Made by a program: the position numbers and the translations under genes
Part shown: positions 17,126 to 28,368 of the stretch, one piece after another
Numbering within the stretch: position 1 is the first letter of the stretch
How the letters are laid out: each line of letters begins with the position of its first letter
Assembly (NCBI RefSeq): GCF_028687615.1
Contig: NZ_JAQTZU010000013.1
Coordinates: forward strand, 42,058 to 106,057
Reading direction: 5' to 3'
DNA from: Methylovulum sp.
Lineage (GTDB): Bacteria > Pseudomonadota > Gammaproteobacteria > Methylococcales > Methylomonadaceae
Length of the DNA: 64,000 bases
The notes under the pieces: model-generated
Database searches by the model: none
Told to the model about the DNA's origin: nothing
The model's input: the letters and a program-made list of their open reading frames with translations, nothing else

Positions 17126-18826
17126 TTATTTCAGTTGCAGAGATAGGCCGCCTTTTGCATTTCTATCCGCAACCGGAACGATGTCAGCATGGGTGCTACC
17201 ACCATTAAAATGTGTCAGCGGTACGACCGGGTTGGCGTAATTAAACGGAATGCTGGCGGTAAAACCGCGTGGATCGGCCGTGGTTGCGAAAATACCCGTC
17301 TTACCCCAGGCCTGCGTGGTATTGACGGCATTCGCCACCGTCGGACTGCCCAAATCATTGGCGAAAGCCTTCAGAAGCTTGGTCTTGACCGCCCACAAAG
17401 GATCGACCCCTTTGCTAGTGCGGTAAAGCACCGCCCCTTCGGCCCAGTGCGGATAAACACCTGCCGCCACATTTTCCAAGGTCGGCGCATAGCCATCAAT
17501 TTTGATATATCGCCAAGGGTCGCCACCGGTACCATTCGCCAACACCGAACTATTACGGTCGGCACTGTTGACGGCTATACCCCAACGTTTAGCAGGTTTA
17601 GTGACATCCAGCACGTTATTGTATCCAGTCGCATTGGTGCCGTTTTGCCAGTCTTTCAAAAGGTTGCCTGTATCGGCGGCACCGCCCGGTGCTTTGACGA
17701 TAGGCAAGGTGGCATCTTCATCCACCGCGTTATCAGGCGTGGTTGCCCCCGGCGCAAATGAATTTTTGGTGCCGGGGTAATTGAGGAATTTGGCATAGGC
17801 AACCGCCCCTATCGCCGCACCTTTATTTCGCTTCGCCACCGCAACTGGAGTTAAATTTTTACCCGTCGTCGCTTCTTTGTACGGTGCGGTGACTCCAGCA
17901 CTGGCAAGAATAGTCGTGTCCAGCAAGGTTTTTACCTTATTGCCGTCAGTTTTATCGACTATCTTGATTTGATTCCAAGCACCGACTTTACCCGCCAGCA
18001 AGGAGGCAATGACATTGCGGTTTAACTTAGGCAAACTGGCTTCGCTGTAACTGCCAACCACAACGGTGCTAGGCAAAATACCCGCCCGTTTTTGGGCTGC
18101 TTGTAACACCTTGTATAAATCCAAGGTCACGGCAACGCCATAAACCAAGCCCCCGGTTGGAACCACCGTAAAAAGGTTTCCGGTTTTAGGCAAGGCGGAC
18201 AAGGTCAAAGGCCAACCCGCTTCGGGCAAACCAGTGGACACTTCATTGACTTGACCAGGATAGTTTTCAGTACCAGGCTTTAGCAAAATTTCTGGATCGA
18301 CGCCCAAAAAGCCACCATCAGAAACTTTTTTAAACAAATATTTACTGGCATTGCCCGTGTCTATGGTTTTTTTCCATTTTTTGCCACCAACAGTACCATC
18401 GACATCCCAATCGGCTGCTTGTAGCCCTTGAATCTTTAAATGCTCAATGGGAAGACCGGCACCAGAAGCGGCCAACAAGGGCACGACACCGTAGCCTGCC
18501 GCGCCGTAAGAACGTTTTTCCAACAAGATTTTTTTGCCCGCCAGGCCCGCGCCCAAATTGGCGTTGCCGGTAAAATAATAAGCGGTCCAACGCGCCCCGA
18601 CTGAACCCGTTGCCGGATCGACATCACTGAAAATATCAACCGTACCCGGTGCCGCCAACGTCGTGGTGACCACTTGCCCGTAGGCTTTATCCTGGGCCGC
18701 GCCCCCCGAGGTATAGACCGCAACGTCAGGCGTGGCAAAACCTGTTGTCCAAGGTGTCAGTGCGTGGGCCGCTTGCGAACCAACCAGCAAGGAAACCGCC
18801 AGAGCCAATGTGTTTAGTTGTTTCAT
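17126..18826 (-). CDS. Exported protein resembling phosphate-binding (PstS-like) proteins
   Basis: A 566-residue protein with a clear Sec signal peptide (MKQLNTLALAVSLLVGSQAAHA). I see no strong family match, but LVYGVAVTLDLYKVL (about 228-242) and LNRNVIASLLAGKVGAWNQI (about 263-282) resemble the 'VNL' and 'L.G.I..WND' blocks of PstS-type periplasmic binding proteins, and later KRNKGAAIGAVAYAKF resembles their 'G.IGY' region. It is much longer than PstS (about 350), with Gly/Ala-rich additions and a C-terminus ending GGLSLQLK. No ABC permease or ATPase is next to it. It may therefore be a surface or periplasmic binding protein of unknown ligand. Confidence 0.5.
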   Translation of the reverse strand: MKQLNTLALAVSLLVGSQAAHALTPWTTGFATPDVAVYTSGGAAQDKAYGQVVTTTLAAPGTVDIFSDVDPATGSVGARWTAYYFTGNANLGAGLAGKKILLEKRSYGAAGYGVVPLLAASGAGLPIEHLKIQGLQAADWDVDGTVGGKKWKKTIDTGNASKYLFKKVSDGGFLGVDPEILLKPGTENYPGQVNEVSTGLPEAGWPLTLSALPKTGNLFTVVPTGGLVYGVAVTLDLYKVLQAAQKRAGILPSTVVVGSYSEASLPKLNRNVIASLLAGKVGAWNQIKIVDKTDGNKVKTLLDTTILASAGVTAPYKEATTGKNLTPVAVAKRNKGAAIGAVAYAKFLNYPGTKNSFAPGATTPDNAVDEDATLPIVKAPGGAADTGNLLKDWQNGTNATGYNNVLDVTKPAKRWGIAVNSADRNSSVLANGTGGDPWRYIKIDGYAPTLENVAAGVYPHWAEGAVLYRTSKGVDPLWAVKTKLLKAFANDLGSPTVANAVNTTQAWGKTGIFATTADPRGFTASIPFNYANPVVPLTHFNGGSTHADIVPVADRNAKGGLSLQLK

Positions 18827-19061
18827 ATAAATACCTTAATTTAAAGATTAACGAATTATGCAGATTACCCGTTCAGACACCCGCTTAAGCTCATTAAGCA
18901 CCCATCATGCCAATCTATATCCATTTGGTTTTTATATAATTTTTGACTAAAACTGTTTAATTGGTGTTTCTCAGGCAACACTAACTGCTGATGCCATGTT
19001 GATATTTCAGCAGTCGTGGCTATTTTTAACCCCGACTCCCTTGTACGATGGAAGGGGGGGG

Positions 19062-19191
19062 AGTCCTGCAATCGGAATGATTTGTAAAAAGTCAAGCCTA
19101 CCGATTTATTGGGTCGAATGCCCGTACTTCAAGGTGTACAGTTATCGCAATATTTTATTGACAAATCTATTATCATTCCGATTGCAGGACT
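19062..19191. repeat. 130-bp element with 20-bp terminal inverted repeats
   Basis: AGTCCTGCAATCGGAATGAT (19062-19081) is the exact complement of 19172-19191; the 90 bp between are AT-rich and non-coding. The form is that of a small non-autonomous mobile element (MITE) or a large hairpin. I see no target-site duplication. Confidence 0.65.
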
Positions 19192-19309
19192 ACCGATCTA
19201 AAAACCTCAGTTTTCATCACCGCCGTACTTTTAAAACACGCACTGAACATTTTGCGGTGCTGGATACCCATTGAAACGTTTGGAACGGGTGATAAACCCG
19301 CTCCAGCCT

Positions 19310-19344
19310 AAATAAAAAGGGGGCTGACTGCTCCTTTTTTATTT
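19310..19344. terminator. Terminator-like hairpin downstream of toxin gene
   Basis: AAATAAAAAGG (from 19310) pairs with CCTTTTTTATTT (ending about 19344) across a short GC-containing loop. The A-run on one side and the T-run on the other would allow it to act in both directions; it ends the minus-strand toxin-antitoxin operon. Confidence 0.55.
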
Positions 19345-19382
19345 GTGAAAATGTTTCCCATAGTCACCGCTAGGGTGTGGGC

Positions 19383-19820
19383 TTAATCGCGGGGAGTCGG
19401 CCTGATGCCTTTTTGACGAAGTTCAAGAATTTTGTCGGTGATTTGATTGAATAAGGCTGGTGGCAATAATCCATAGTCGTATTTGCCCATTGTGCCGGAT
19501 ATGGGGCGTAGATCATAGCCAGGCCATAGGAATTCATTGAAGTCGTCAAGGATCAGCCATGATTGTTCTCCGTCCAGTGCTAAATGTTGTTTGACTCTTG
19601 GCGGAATTTCAATAGCGACTGCCGGATCGCGTGGTGGCGTATGGGTAATGGGGGCGACGGTAACGGTTTGCTTGTCATTGGTATTTTTGATGGCGAGGAT
19701 AATGGCACAGGGCCGGTTTTTTTGGCCTTCAATTTTTCCGGCGGCATATTCGTTCCTCCACAAATACGCATAAGAAATGACAAGTCCGCATTCCGGTTCT
19801 GGTAACGGCATATTTCTCAA
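19383..19820 (-). CDS. PemK/MazF-like toxin
   Basis: A 145-residue protein with features of PemK/MazF family endoribonuclease toxins: QKNRPCAIILAI in the first strands, VTVAPITHTPP, and a beta-rich core. The family cuts mRNA or tRNA. This branch has an extended C-terminal half (EQSWLILDDFNEFLWPGYDLRP), common in proteobacterial members paired with Phd-like antitoxins. Its start overlaps the antitoxin stop by 4 bp (ATGA), a typical toxin-antitoxin coupling. No truncation is visible. Confidence 0.7.
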   Translation of the reverse strand: MRNMPLPEPECGLVISYAYLWRNEYAAGKIEGQKNRPCAIILAIKNTNDKQTVTVAPITHTPPRDPAVAIEIPPRVKQHLALDGEQSWLILDDFNEFLWPGYDLRPISGTMGKYDYGLLPPALFNQITDKILELRQKGIRPTPRD

Positions 19821-20071
19821 TCCATCAGGGAGTTCAGGTGTTCATGCTGCGGGGCCATTTGGGCATTGGTAAGAGCAGCAACTGTTGTTTCCGGCAGTTC
19901 GCTGACATGGTAGGCCCGCCTTGCTTGGGCATTGAGCAATTTATATTCTTGTTCAGAAATAAAATATCCGCTGGTTCGTCCGTGGCTGGTGACGGCAATG
20001 ACTTCCCGTTGCGCCCGTTCTTTATATTGTCCAAAATTTTTGACAAATTCGGTTGCTGGAACTTCTAGCAT
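19817..20071 (-). CDS. Phd/YefM-like antitoxin
   Basis: An 84-residue protein with the Phd/YefM N-terminal DNA-binding pattern (EVPATEFVKNFGQYKERAQREVIAVTSHGRTSGYFISEQEY). The C-terminal third, rich in Thr, Ala and Gln, would bind and neutralise the toxin encoded immediately downstream. A strong AGGAGG site precedes the start. Such antitoxins repress their own promoter, probably in the gap upstream that separates the operon from the divergent moaA. Confidence 0.82.
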   Translation of the reverse strand: MLEVPATEFVKNFGQYKERAQREVIAVTSHGRTSGYFISEQEYKLLNAQARRAYHVSELPETTVAALTNAQMAPQHEHLNSLMD

Positions 20072-20232
20072 ATAATCCTCCTGTTTAAATTGGGTATTAT
20101 ACAGAAAATACTTAAAATACGGAGTTCCATGAAATATCCCAATAGGCTATTGCCGTAACTCTTAATGAACACAACTGCCTTTGGCTAGTCATATTGTGGT
20201 AATATTATCGGTCACTTTTTTATAATTTCGTT

Positions 20233-21240
20233 ATGACTGCTTCGCCACCTGCCGCACCATTATTTGACCGTTTCGGTAGGATAGTGGATTACCTGCGTAT
20301 TTCCATCACTGACCGCTGTGATTTCCGTTGTGTGTACTGCATGGCGGAGGACATGGTGTTTCTGCCCCGTGCACAGATTTTGACGCTGGAAGAAATTTAC
20401 ACGTTGGCACAGGCGTTTACCGAGCTGGGGGTAAAGAAAATCAGGATTACCGGCGGCGAACCCTTGGTACGCAAAGGCGCGTTGGAGTTATTGCAAAACC
20501 TAGGTCGCCTGGAAGGGCTTGACGAGCTGGTTTTGACCACCAACGGCTCGCAGCTTGACAGTATGGCGGAGGCTTTGAAAGCCGCTTGGGTCAAGCGCGT
20601 CAATATCAGCCTTGATACCCTGGATGCCGCGAAATTTAAAGCCATCACCCGCACCGGTGATTTGCCGCAAGTCATCAAAGGCATAAAAGCGGCGGTATCG
20701 GCTGGATTTGAGCGCGTCAAAATCAATGCCGTGATACTCAAAGACCGCAATCATCAAGAAGTGTGTGATTTGGTCGCTTTCGCCGTCGAAAATGGTGTGG
20801 ACATCAGTTTTATCGAGGAAATGCCTTTAGGTGTGGTTGAGAAGCACAACCGTGCCGATGCGTATTATGCCAGTGACTCGATAAAAGCTGATTTGCGAAA
20901 ACAGTTCGCACTGGTGGCAAGTGATGCCAGCACTGGCGGGCCATCCAAATATTTTAATGTCGTTGGCACCCAAACCCGCGTCGGTTTTATTTCACCGCAT
21001 AGTGCGAATTTTTGCAGCACTTGCAACCGTGTGCGGTTGACCGTGGATGGCCGTTTGCTGCTGTGTCTGGGCAATGAGCATTCGGTGGATTTAAAGCAAG
21101 TGTTGCGTAGTCACCCTGGTGATATGGCGGTGTTAAAACAGGCAATTATTGATGCCATGTTGATCAAACCCGAAAAACACGAATTTAATATCCACGAACA
21201 ACCGGTCATATTGCGTTATATGAATATGACTGGCGGCTAA
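20233..21240 (+). CDS. moaA: GTP 3',8-cyclase MoaA
   Basis: A 335-residue radical-SAM enzyme for the first step of molybdenum cofactor synthesis, turning GTP into 3',8-cyclo-7,8-dihydro-GTP. The N-terminal cluster ligands are C29-x3-C33-x2-C36 (TDRCDFRCVYCMAED); the C-terminal cluster motif is NFCSTCNRVRLTVDGRLLLCLG. The protein ends in the functionally important Gly-Gly tail (NMTGG). Other moa/moe genes are not adjacent. The small Mop protein at 16.5 kb is the only other molybdenum-related gene in the window. Confidence 0.96.
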   Translation: MTASPPAAPLFDRFGRIVDYLRISITDRCDFRCVYCMAEDMVFLPRAQILTLEEIYTLAQAFTELGVKKIRITGGEPLVRKGALELLQNLGRLEGLDELVLTTNGSQLDSMAEALKAAWVKRVNISLDTLDAAKFKAITRTGDLPQVIKGIKAAVSAGFERVKINAVILKDRNHQEVCDLVAFAVENGVDISFIEEMPLGVVEKHNRADAYYASDSIKADLRKQFALVASDASTGGPSKYFNVVGTQTRVGFISPHSANFCSTCNRVRLTVDGRLLLCLGNEHSVDLKQVLRSHPGDMAVLKQAIIDAMLIKPEKHEFNIHEQPVILRYMNMTGG

Positions 21241-21252
21241 CATAGCGTACAA

Positions 21253-21675
21253 TTGAAACGTTTTGTAATTTGGCGTAAAGCCTTCATAGTCTGGCTGCTG
21301 ATGATTTTGGTGGAATCCATACACGGCAGCCTCCGCGAATTTGTCATTGCGCCGCTTATCGGCGAGTCCCTGGCGCGTCAACTGAGTTTTTTTACCGGCA
21401 GTTTTTTGATACTTACCCTCGCTAGCCTAACGGCTCCGTGGCTTAATGCCACAACCCGCCAGCATCAGTTGCAGGTTGGAGTGCTATGGATGGTGTTAAT
21501 GTTCTTGTTTGAAGTTGGCTTGGGTTTGGCGCGTAGCTTCAGTTGGGAACGCATTAATTCCGAATACAATCCGGCCAAAGGCGGTTTCATGCTGATAGGC
21601 ATGATCATTCTGCTATTGGCTCCAGTTATCGGCGCGTGGTTACGTTCACGACGCTGGCATTTTACAAACCACTAA
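21253..21675 (+). CDS. Small membrane protein of unknown function
   Basis: About 140 residues with four hydrophobic segments (AFIVWLLMILVESIHG, FFTGSFLILTLASL, VGVLWMVLMFLFEVGLGLA, GGFMLIGMIILLLAPVIGAWL). The pattern LVESIHGSLRE and a conserved-looking LGLARSFSWERI between segments suggest a real family, but I do not recognise it. The start is a TTG at 21253, 12 bp after the moaA stop; an ATG at 21301 would cut the first segment. It is probably co-transcribed with moaA. Confidence 0.65.
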   Translation: MKRFVIWRKAFIVWLLMILVESIHGSLREFVIAPLIGESLARQLSFFTGSFLILTLASLTAPWLNATTRQHQLQVGVLWMVLMFLFEVGLGLARSFSWERINSEYNPAKGGFMLIGMIILLLAPVIGAWLRSRRWHFTNH

Positions 21676-21775
21676 GTAAATCAATGGCTTTACCCGCAAT
21701 TTATTGCCCATTACCGTCTGATTTATCCGCTGCACTTTATCTAATTTTACCTAATACTCTTACTTGAGGTTTTTA

Positions 21776-23068
21776 ATGTCTTTTGCCCAACTCGGCTTAA
21801 TCGAAGAATTGCTTAAAGCCGTAACCGAACAAGGTTACACCGAACCCACTCCGATCCAAAAACAGGCCATCCCCATTATTTTGCAAGGCAAAGATGTTTT
21901 AGCTGGCGCACAAACGGGCACTGGCAAAACCGCCAGTTTCACCTTGCCCTTATTGCAGTTGTTGGCAGACAGCGACAACGTCCATCAAAAACCACGCCGT
22001 GTGCGGGCCTTGATTTTGGCTCCAACCCGCGAATTGGCCCTGCAAGTGCATGAAAACGTTTCCGTTTATGGCAAGCATCTGCCGTTCCGTACTGAAGTGG
22101 TTATTGGCGGTGCCAGCATCAATATGCAGACCCGCAATTTGAAACACGGCTGCGATATTGTTATCGCCACGCCAGGCCGTTTGATCGACCATGTCCAACA
22201 AAGAAACGTCAATCTGTCCCATGTCGAAATCTTGGTGCTGGACGAGGCTGACCGCATGTTGGATATGGGCTTTTTGCCGAGCATCAAACAAATTTTGGGA
22301 TTTTTGCCCAAGCAACGGCAGAGTCTGTTATTTTCGGCAACGGTCTCCAATGCGATCAAAACCCTTGCCGCGCAATTACTCAACAAGCCAGTCGAGATTG
22401 AAGTCGCCCGCCAAAATGCCACCGCCGATACCGTTACCGAATTGGTCTACGGTATCCCGCGTGAGCGCAAACGCGAACTGCTGTCTTATCTGATCGGCAG
22501 CAACAACTGGAAGCAAGTGTTGGTGTTCGTACGCACCAAACATGGCGCAGACCGTTTGGAAAAACAACTCATCCAAGACGGCATCCGTTCCGCCGCCTTG
22601 CATGGTGACAAGTCGCAAGGGGCGCGGGTTAAGGCCCTGGATGCGTTCAAAGAGGGCAAGGTCACCGTCCTGGTCGCCACCGACATTGCCGCCCGTGGTC
22701 TGGACATCGACAATCTGCCGCATGTCTTCAATTATGATTTGCCGCAAGTGCCCGAAGATTATGTGCATCGCATAGGTCGTACCGGACGTGCCGGAGCTAC
22801 AGGCGAGGCCATTTCTTTGGTTAGCCCGGAAGAAGCGCAACAGCTTGCGGATATTGAGAAATTGCTGAAACGGGAAATTACCCGTGTGGCTGATACCGGC
22901 TATGAACCTGTGTCTTTGCGAGTGCAAGACGCACCCAAAAAAGCAGCAGCAAATAAATCTGGTAAAAAAGATTTCCGGCACACGCCAAAAGCTCCGGTAG
23001 GTCGTGACACGCGTCCTAAAACGCCGCGCGGTACGGCGAAAACTGGACGCAGGACGGAAAGGGCTTAG
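21776..23068 (+). CDS. rhlE: DEAD-box ATP-dependent RNA helicase, RhlE-like
   Basis: A 430-residue helicase with all DEAD-box motifs: Q motif ([10 protein letters not shown]), [42 protein letters not shown], and [10 protein letters not shown]. The overall sequence and the basic Lys/Arg-rich tail after residue 390 ([18 protein letters not shown]) fit RhlE, which remodels RNA in ribosome assembly and RNA decay. The start is the ATG with TGAGGT just upstream; a TTG four codons earlier overlaps that site. Other DEAD-box paralogues such as SrmB are less likely. Confidence 0.88.
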   Translation: MSFAQLGLIEELLKAVTEQGYTEPTPIQKQAIPIILQGKDVLAGAQTGTGKTASFTLPLLQLLADSDNVHQKPRRVRALILAPTRELALQVHENVSVYGKHLPFRTEVVIGGASINMQTRNLKHGCDIVIATPGRLIDHVQQRNVNLSHVEILVLDEADRMLDMGFLPSIKQILGFLPKQRQSLLFSATVSNAIKTLAAQLLNKPVEIEVARQNATADTVTELVYGIPRERKRELLSYLIGSNNWKQVLVFVRTKHGADRLEKQLIQDGIRSAALHGDKSQGARVKALDAFKEGKVTVLVATDIAARGLDIDNLPHVFNYDLPQVPEDYVHRIGRTGRAGATGEAISLVSPEEAQQLADIEKLLKREITRVADTGYEPVSLRVQDAPKKAAANKSGKKDFRHTPKAPVGRDTRPKTPRGTAKTGRRTERA

Positions 23069-23410
23069 AATTTTGATGTCAGGGTACTTATAAAAATAAT
23101 AAGGTGGTGGCTGAATGGAAAATGTCTGGTCGGCTGGATTCCGGCAATCCATGCCGGAATGACGGACACCGACCAGACAGTTGTTCTGTAACCACTACCA
23201 TTAATAAATAATGGCCTAGCGGTTAGGTCATTATTCGTAAAAATCACTCCCTTCAAGTAAACACCCTAAACGAGCTTCGTTAAACCAGACATCCCTCAAT
23301 AATGATGTGCTTCAGGCATTTAAGCACGTCGTTTGTAATTTGATGCCCTGTGCTTAGTAGCCCAGTGCATTATAATCAAGCATCGTTTTTCCTCTGTTCA
23401 AGAGTCCACT
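23069..23410. other. Intergenic region, 342 bp
   Basis: No gene seen. The left part holds the REP-like hairpin at 23123-23179; the right part contains the promoter region of the antiporter gene. Confidence 0.5.
23123..23179. repeat. REP-like nested hairpin
   Basis: An outer 11-bp stem (TGTCTGGTCGG 23123-23133 with CCGACCAGACA 23169-23179) encloses ATTCCGGC (23138-23145) paired with GCCGGAAT (23153-23160). The inner part is shared with the hairpin at 52887-52917, so this is a dispersed palindromic repeat. It lies downstream of the helicase gene and may also stop transcription or protect mRNA. Confidence 0.7.
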
Positions 23411-24991
23411 ATGGAATTGGTTTTGGTAGGTACTGCCTATATGGCAGGGTTGATCACCAGCAGCTTGTATTTTCCGCCATTGGTCGGCTATCTGATAGCC
23501 GGATATATCTTACATGCCCTTGGTGTCCATCCTGATAATACGCTCGCGCATCTCGCCGATATTGGTATCCAATTATTATTGTTTACGGTCGGTTTGAAAC
23601 TAAAACTACGCTCCTTGTTAAGGCGTGAAGTGTTGAGTGTTGGCGGTATGCATTTACTGATTGTCACCGGCATTTCGGTGGCTATTTTCTTTGCTTTGGG
23701 TGGATACATTTCCGGCGGGTTGGTGCTGGGCATCAGTCTTGCATTTTCCAGCACCGTGTTGGCGATTAAGGTATTGGAAGATAATGGTGAACTTTCCACG
23801 ATGCATGGACGGGATGTCCTCAGTATTTTAATCTTGCAAGATATAGTGGCTATCGGGCTGTTGGCGTTTACCAGCGGCAAACAACCGACACTGTGGGCAT
23901 TGGGCTTGTTATTGTTGCCCCTGTTACGGCCTCTCGCGTATCGTTTGCTGAATGCCAGTCACGCCGATGAATTAAAGCTGCTGTTAGGTGTTTCGTTGGC
24001 TTTGGCAGGCGGTATGTTGGCGGAAGAAGTAGGAATTTCCAATGAAATCGGTGCCTTATTGATGGGCGTGACATTGGCAGGGCACGCTAAAATCGACGAA
24101 TTAGCGGATAAATTGTGGGGCTTGAAAGAAACTTTTTTGGTGGCTTTTTTCCTGCAAATCGGACTCACGGATTTGCCGGGCTATGACGAATTACTACAGG
24201 CATTACTATTATTGGCGATATTGCCGTTACAGGGTTGGCTGTTTTTTTCGCTATTTTTGGTAGTCGGTCTACGCGCCCGCAATGCGTTCATCTCGTCTTT
24301 GGCGTTGATGACGTATAGCGAATTCGCGTTGATCACGTCGAATGCCGTGATTGATGCACATTTGCTACCGCCGGTTTGGGAGGCGATTATTGGTTTGGCT
24401 GTTGCGATGTCCTTGGCGGTTGCCGCGCCTTTGAACCGTTTTTCACATCGATTGTTTTCCTTATTGGAGCCATTTTTAATCCGTTTTGAACGCCAGGTGA
24501 ATCATCCTGACAGATTGCCGAACAGCATAGGGATTGCCGAATGGCTGGTTATCGGCATGGGACGTACTGGCATGTCCGCTTATCAGGCCTTCTGTGAACA
24601 AGACAAGCGGGTTTTAGGTTTGGATGCCGACCCGACAGTGTTGGAAGCACTCCTGGCGGACGGGCGGCGCGTGGTTTACGGCGATGCCGAAGATAAAGCG
24701 TTGTGGGAAAAACTGCCATTGGCGAAAATCAAAGGCATAGTGCTCGCCATGCCTGAATTCGAAGTACGGGCTTCGTCGATCATGCAGTTGAAAACACGGC
24801 AATTTCAAGGACACGTAGGCACGGTATGTTTTCACGATGATGAAGAACCAAAATTGTACGGTTTAGGTGCGAGTTTCGTGATTCATCCTTTAACCGAAGC
24901 GGGCAGGCAACTGGCGGAACAGATGTTAAATTTCAATCAGCAGTCCAATTTAGTGCCATTGCCTGAACAAGACGTTGGAGCAATCAATTAA
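23411..24991 (+). CDS. Kef-type cation:proton antiporter with RCK domain
   Basis: A 526-residue CPA2 family protein. About 12 membrane segments occupy residues 1-360 with the family signatures NDEIG-like GISNEIGALLMGVTLAG and LKETFLVAFFLQIGL. A TrkA-N/RCK nucleotide-binding domain follows from about residue 375 (WLVIGMGRTGMSAYQAF, then LGLDADP and VYGDAEDK). These proteins exchange K+ (or Na+) for H+, gated by nucleotide or thiols. It is closest in form to YbaL/KefB-like proteins, but no KefF/KefG partner is adjacent. The gene ends 37 bp from the stop of the convergent DUF2288 gene. Confidence 0.85.
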   Translation: MELVLVGTAYMAGLITSSLYFPPLVGYLIAGYILHALGVHPDNTLAHLADIGIQLLLFTVGLKLKLRSLLRREVLSVGGMHLLIVTGISVAIFFALGGYISGGLVLGISLAFSSTVLAIKVLEDNGELSTMHGRDVLSILILQDIVAIGLLAFTSGKQPTLWALGLLLLPLLRPLAYRLLNASHADELKLLLGVSLALAGGMLAEEVGISNEIGALLMGVTLAGHAKIDELADKLWGLKETFLVAFFLQIGLTDLPGYDELLQALLLLAILPLQGWLFFSLFLVVGLRARNAFISSLALMTYSEFALITSNAVIDAHLLPPVWEAIIGLAVAMSLAVAAPLNRFSHRLFSLLEPFLIRFERQVNHPDRLPNSIGIAEWLVIGMGRTGMSAYQAFCEQDKRVLGLDADPTVLEALLADGRRVVYGDAEDKALWEKLPLAKIKGIVLAMPEFEVRASSIMQLKTRQFQGHVGTVCFHDDEEPKLYGLGASFVIHPLTEAGRQLAEQMLNFNQQSNLVPLPEQDVGAIN

Positions 24992-25028
24992 TGGTATCCC
25001 TTGAAAAGCTATAAAGCCCGTTATCTCT

Positions 25029-25325
25029 TTACCCTTGCACCAACAGCCAAGGCTTAACCACCACCGCCCAAACTGAAGCCTCGGTTTCCAGCCATGCCAA
25101 CGCCTGTTGATCAGTTACTAAACCAATTTGATTGCTAGCCAACCATTGCGCAACCAGCACTTTGTTGTCGATAGAAAATTGGTAGGCGGTTTCAACTAAA
25201 TCCAATTCCGGTGCGACATTAATGGCAAGGCCTTGGGCAAAAAAGCGTTGCAATTCGCTCCAGGCGATTTGGGAGGTTTCCAGGTTGATTTTTTCTTTTA
25301 GCGTCGTGTCGATAGTTTGCGTCAT
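25029..25325 (-). CDS. DUF2288 family protein
   Basis: A 98-residue soluble protein: KINLETSQIAWSELQRFFAQGLAINVAPELDLVETAYQFSIDN and QWLASNQIGLVTDQQALAWLE are the family's conserved blocks. The function of DUF2288 is unknown. The start at 25325 gives the normal length; an upstream ATG at 25397 would add 24 residues not seen in the family. It diverges from the TPR-protein gene. Confidence 0.8.
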   Translation of the reverse strand: MTQTIDTTLKEKINLETSQIAWSELQRFFAQGLAINVAPELDLVETAYQFSIDNKVLVAQWLASNQIGLVTDQQALAWLETEASVWAVVVKPWLLVQG

Positions 25326-25415
25326 ATCCGGTTTACAATAGTCGCTTGTCGATAATTGATGAACTGTTATTCTATAACGGTCTAGCCAATAAACCATTTA
25401 TCAGGAGGAGAAATC

Positions 25416-26117
25416 ATGTCGTTGCTATCATCGTTCACAAAAAAATCAAAATTGTCCGCAACCATCAAACAAACCCAGCAAGCGCGTAAAAGTGAAGGCA
25501 GCACTGCCGACCAGTTGTTCAAAAGCGCGTATGCCGGTTATGCTGAAGTATTACTGGATGATCCTATCCGCGCCGATGCTTTGTATAACTGGGGTTTTGC
25601 CTTACTGCATCAGGCAAAAACCAAAGAAGGCGGACTGGCGGCAAGTATTTATCAAGACGCGATTAATAAATTTGCGTTTTGTCTGTTGATAAACCCGGAT
25701 TATTTAGGTGCGGCGATTAACGGCGGTGTGGCGTATATGGATTTGGCGAGGTTGCAAGGTGTTGAACCTATAGATGCCTTATACGAATTGGCGAAGCAGC
25801 ATTTTGAAACTGCCAATAGGATTCAGGCTGGTACGGCTTCGTATAATTTGGCTTGCATTGCCGCTTTGCGCACTGATTTTGATGCGTGTCTGAAAGCCTT
25901 GGAAAACTCCAGGAGCCGTGGTAGCTTGCCCGAACTCAGCGATATATTGCATGATCCTGATTTAGATAATGTAAAAGAACTGGATTGGTTTATCGCTTTT
26001 ATAGAACCGATGGTTAAGCCCGAAGTTGTAGAAACTGAAGCTGCACCAGTTGAAGAAACGGCTTCATCAGGTGCTGTTGAAGAGGCTGTTGCCGAAGCTT
26101 CGTCTGAAACAGAGTAG
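25416..26117 (+). CDS. TPR-like protein
   Basis: A 233-residue soluble protein preceded by a strong AGGAGGAG site. Repeated helical pairs in the middle (DALYNWGFALLHQAKT, AINKFAFCLLINPDYLGAAINGGVAYMDLA, AKQHFETANRIQAGTASYNLACIAALRTDFDACLKALENS) have the W/G/Y/A spacing of tetratricopeptide repeats; the last 35 residues are Glu/Ala-rich and probably unfolded. TPR proteins are scaffolds; no partner can be named. The gene diverges from DUF2288. Confidence 0.7.
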   Translation: MSLLSSFTKKSKLSATIKQTQQARKSEGSTADQLFKSAYAGYAEVLLDDPIRADALYNWGFALLHQAKTKEGGLAASIYQDAINKFAFCLLINPDYLGAAINGGVAYMDLARLQGVEPIDALYELAKQHFETANRIQAGTASYNLACIAALRTDFDACLKALENSRSRGSLPELSDILHDPDLDNVKELDWFIAFIEPMVKPEVVETEAAPVEETASSGAVEEAVAEASSETE

Positions 26118-26144
26118 TAGGGCTTGGTTTTAGGTCTCCATGCC

Positions 26145-26167
26145 AGACGGGGCTTGCCGCCCCGTCT
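26145..26167. terminator. GC-rich hairpin after TPR gene
   Basis: AGACGGGGC (26145-26153) pairs with GCCCCGTCT (26159-26167) over a 5-base loop, 28 bp after the TPR gene. There is no T-run, so it may be a mRNA-end hairpin rather than a classical terminator. Confidence 0.45.
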
Positions 26168-26355
26168 CAACGTTAAAATGCCAAGTGTCAACTGAACCTG
26201 CTTGTTTTTCAAGTCAAATTTACATGGTATTGACGAGTACCCAAAAGTATCAAGTCAATAGCTTGAACATTAAAATTTGCTAATATAAAATCCCTGCTAA
26301 CATTGGGACATTTGCGCCTGATGCCTACTAAGACATTGTCGCTGAGGAGGATTTT

Positions 26356-28143
<1,788 letters not shown>

Positions 28144-28248
28144 GCTGGATAAGTCGGGCATAAACAACGCCCCGACAATTTGATGTCCAAGCAACGGGAG
28201 AATTGATTATCGGTTTCCCTATTGCCCAATAGCATCGGATACTGGAAT

Positions 28249-28276
28249 GCCGGGCAACGTAAATATGTTGCCCGGC
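28249..28276. terminator. Hairpin downstream of multicopper oxidase
   Basis: GCCGGGCAAC (28249-28258) pairs perfectly with GTTGCCCGGC (28267-28276). No T-run follows. It may end or stabilise the oxidase transcript. Confidence 0.45.
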
Positions 28277-28368
28277 CTATCTCCACTGACTTGTAATGGC
28301 CTTAGGATGCCATTTAAACATGCGATGCCGACCTTCAAACGGCATATACTTTTAGGGACTCTTTTGCG

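Larger units (their letters stand above)
18827..19382. other. Intergenic region, 556 bp
   Basis: No convincing gene on either strand. It contains the promoter side of the exported protein gene, the 20-bp inverted-repeat element at 19062-19191, a small hairpin CGGGT-GATAA-ACCCG near 19286-19300, and a terminator-like hairpin at 19310-19344 downstream of the PemK gene. Confidence 0.5.
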
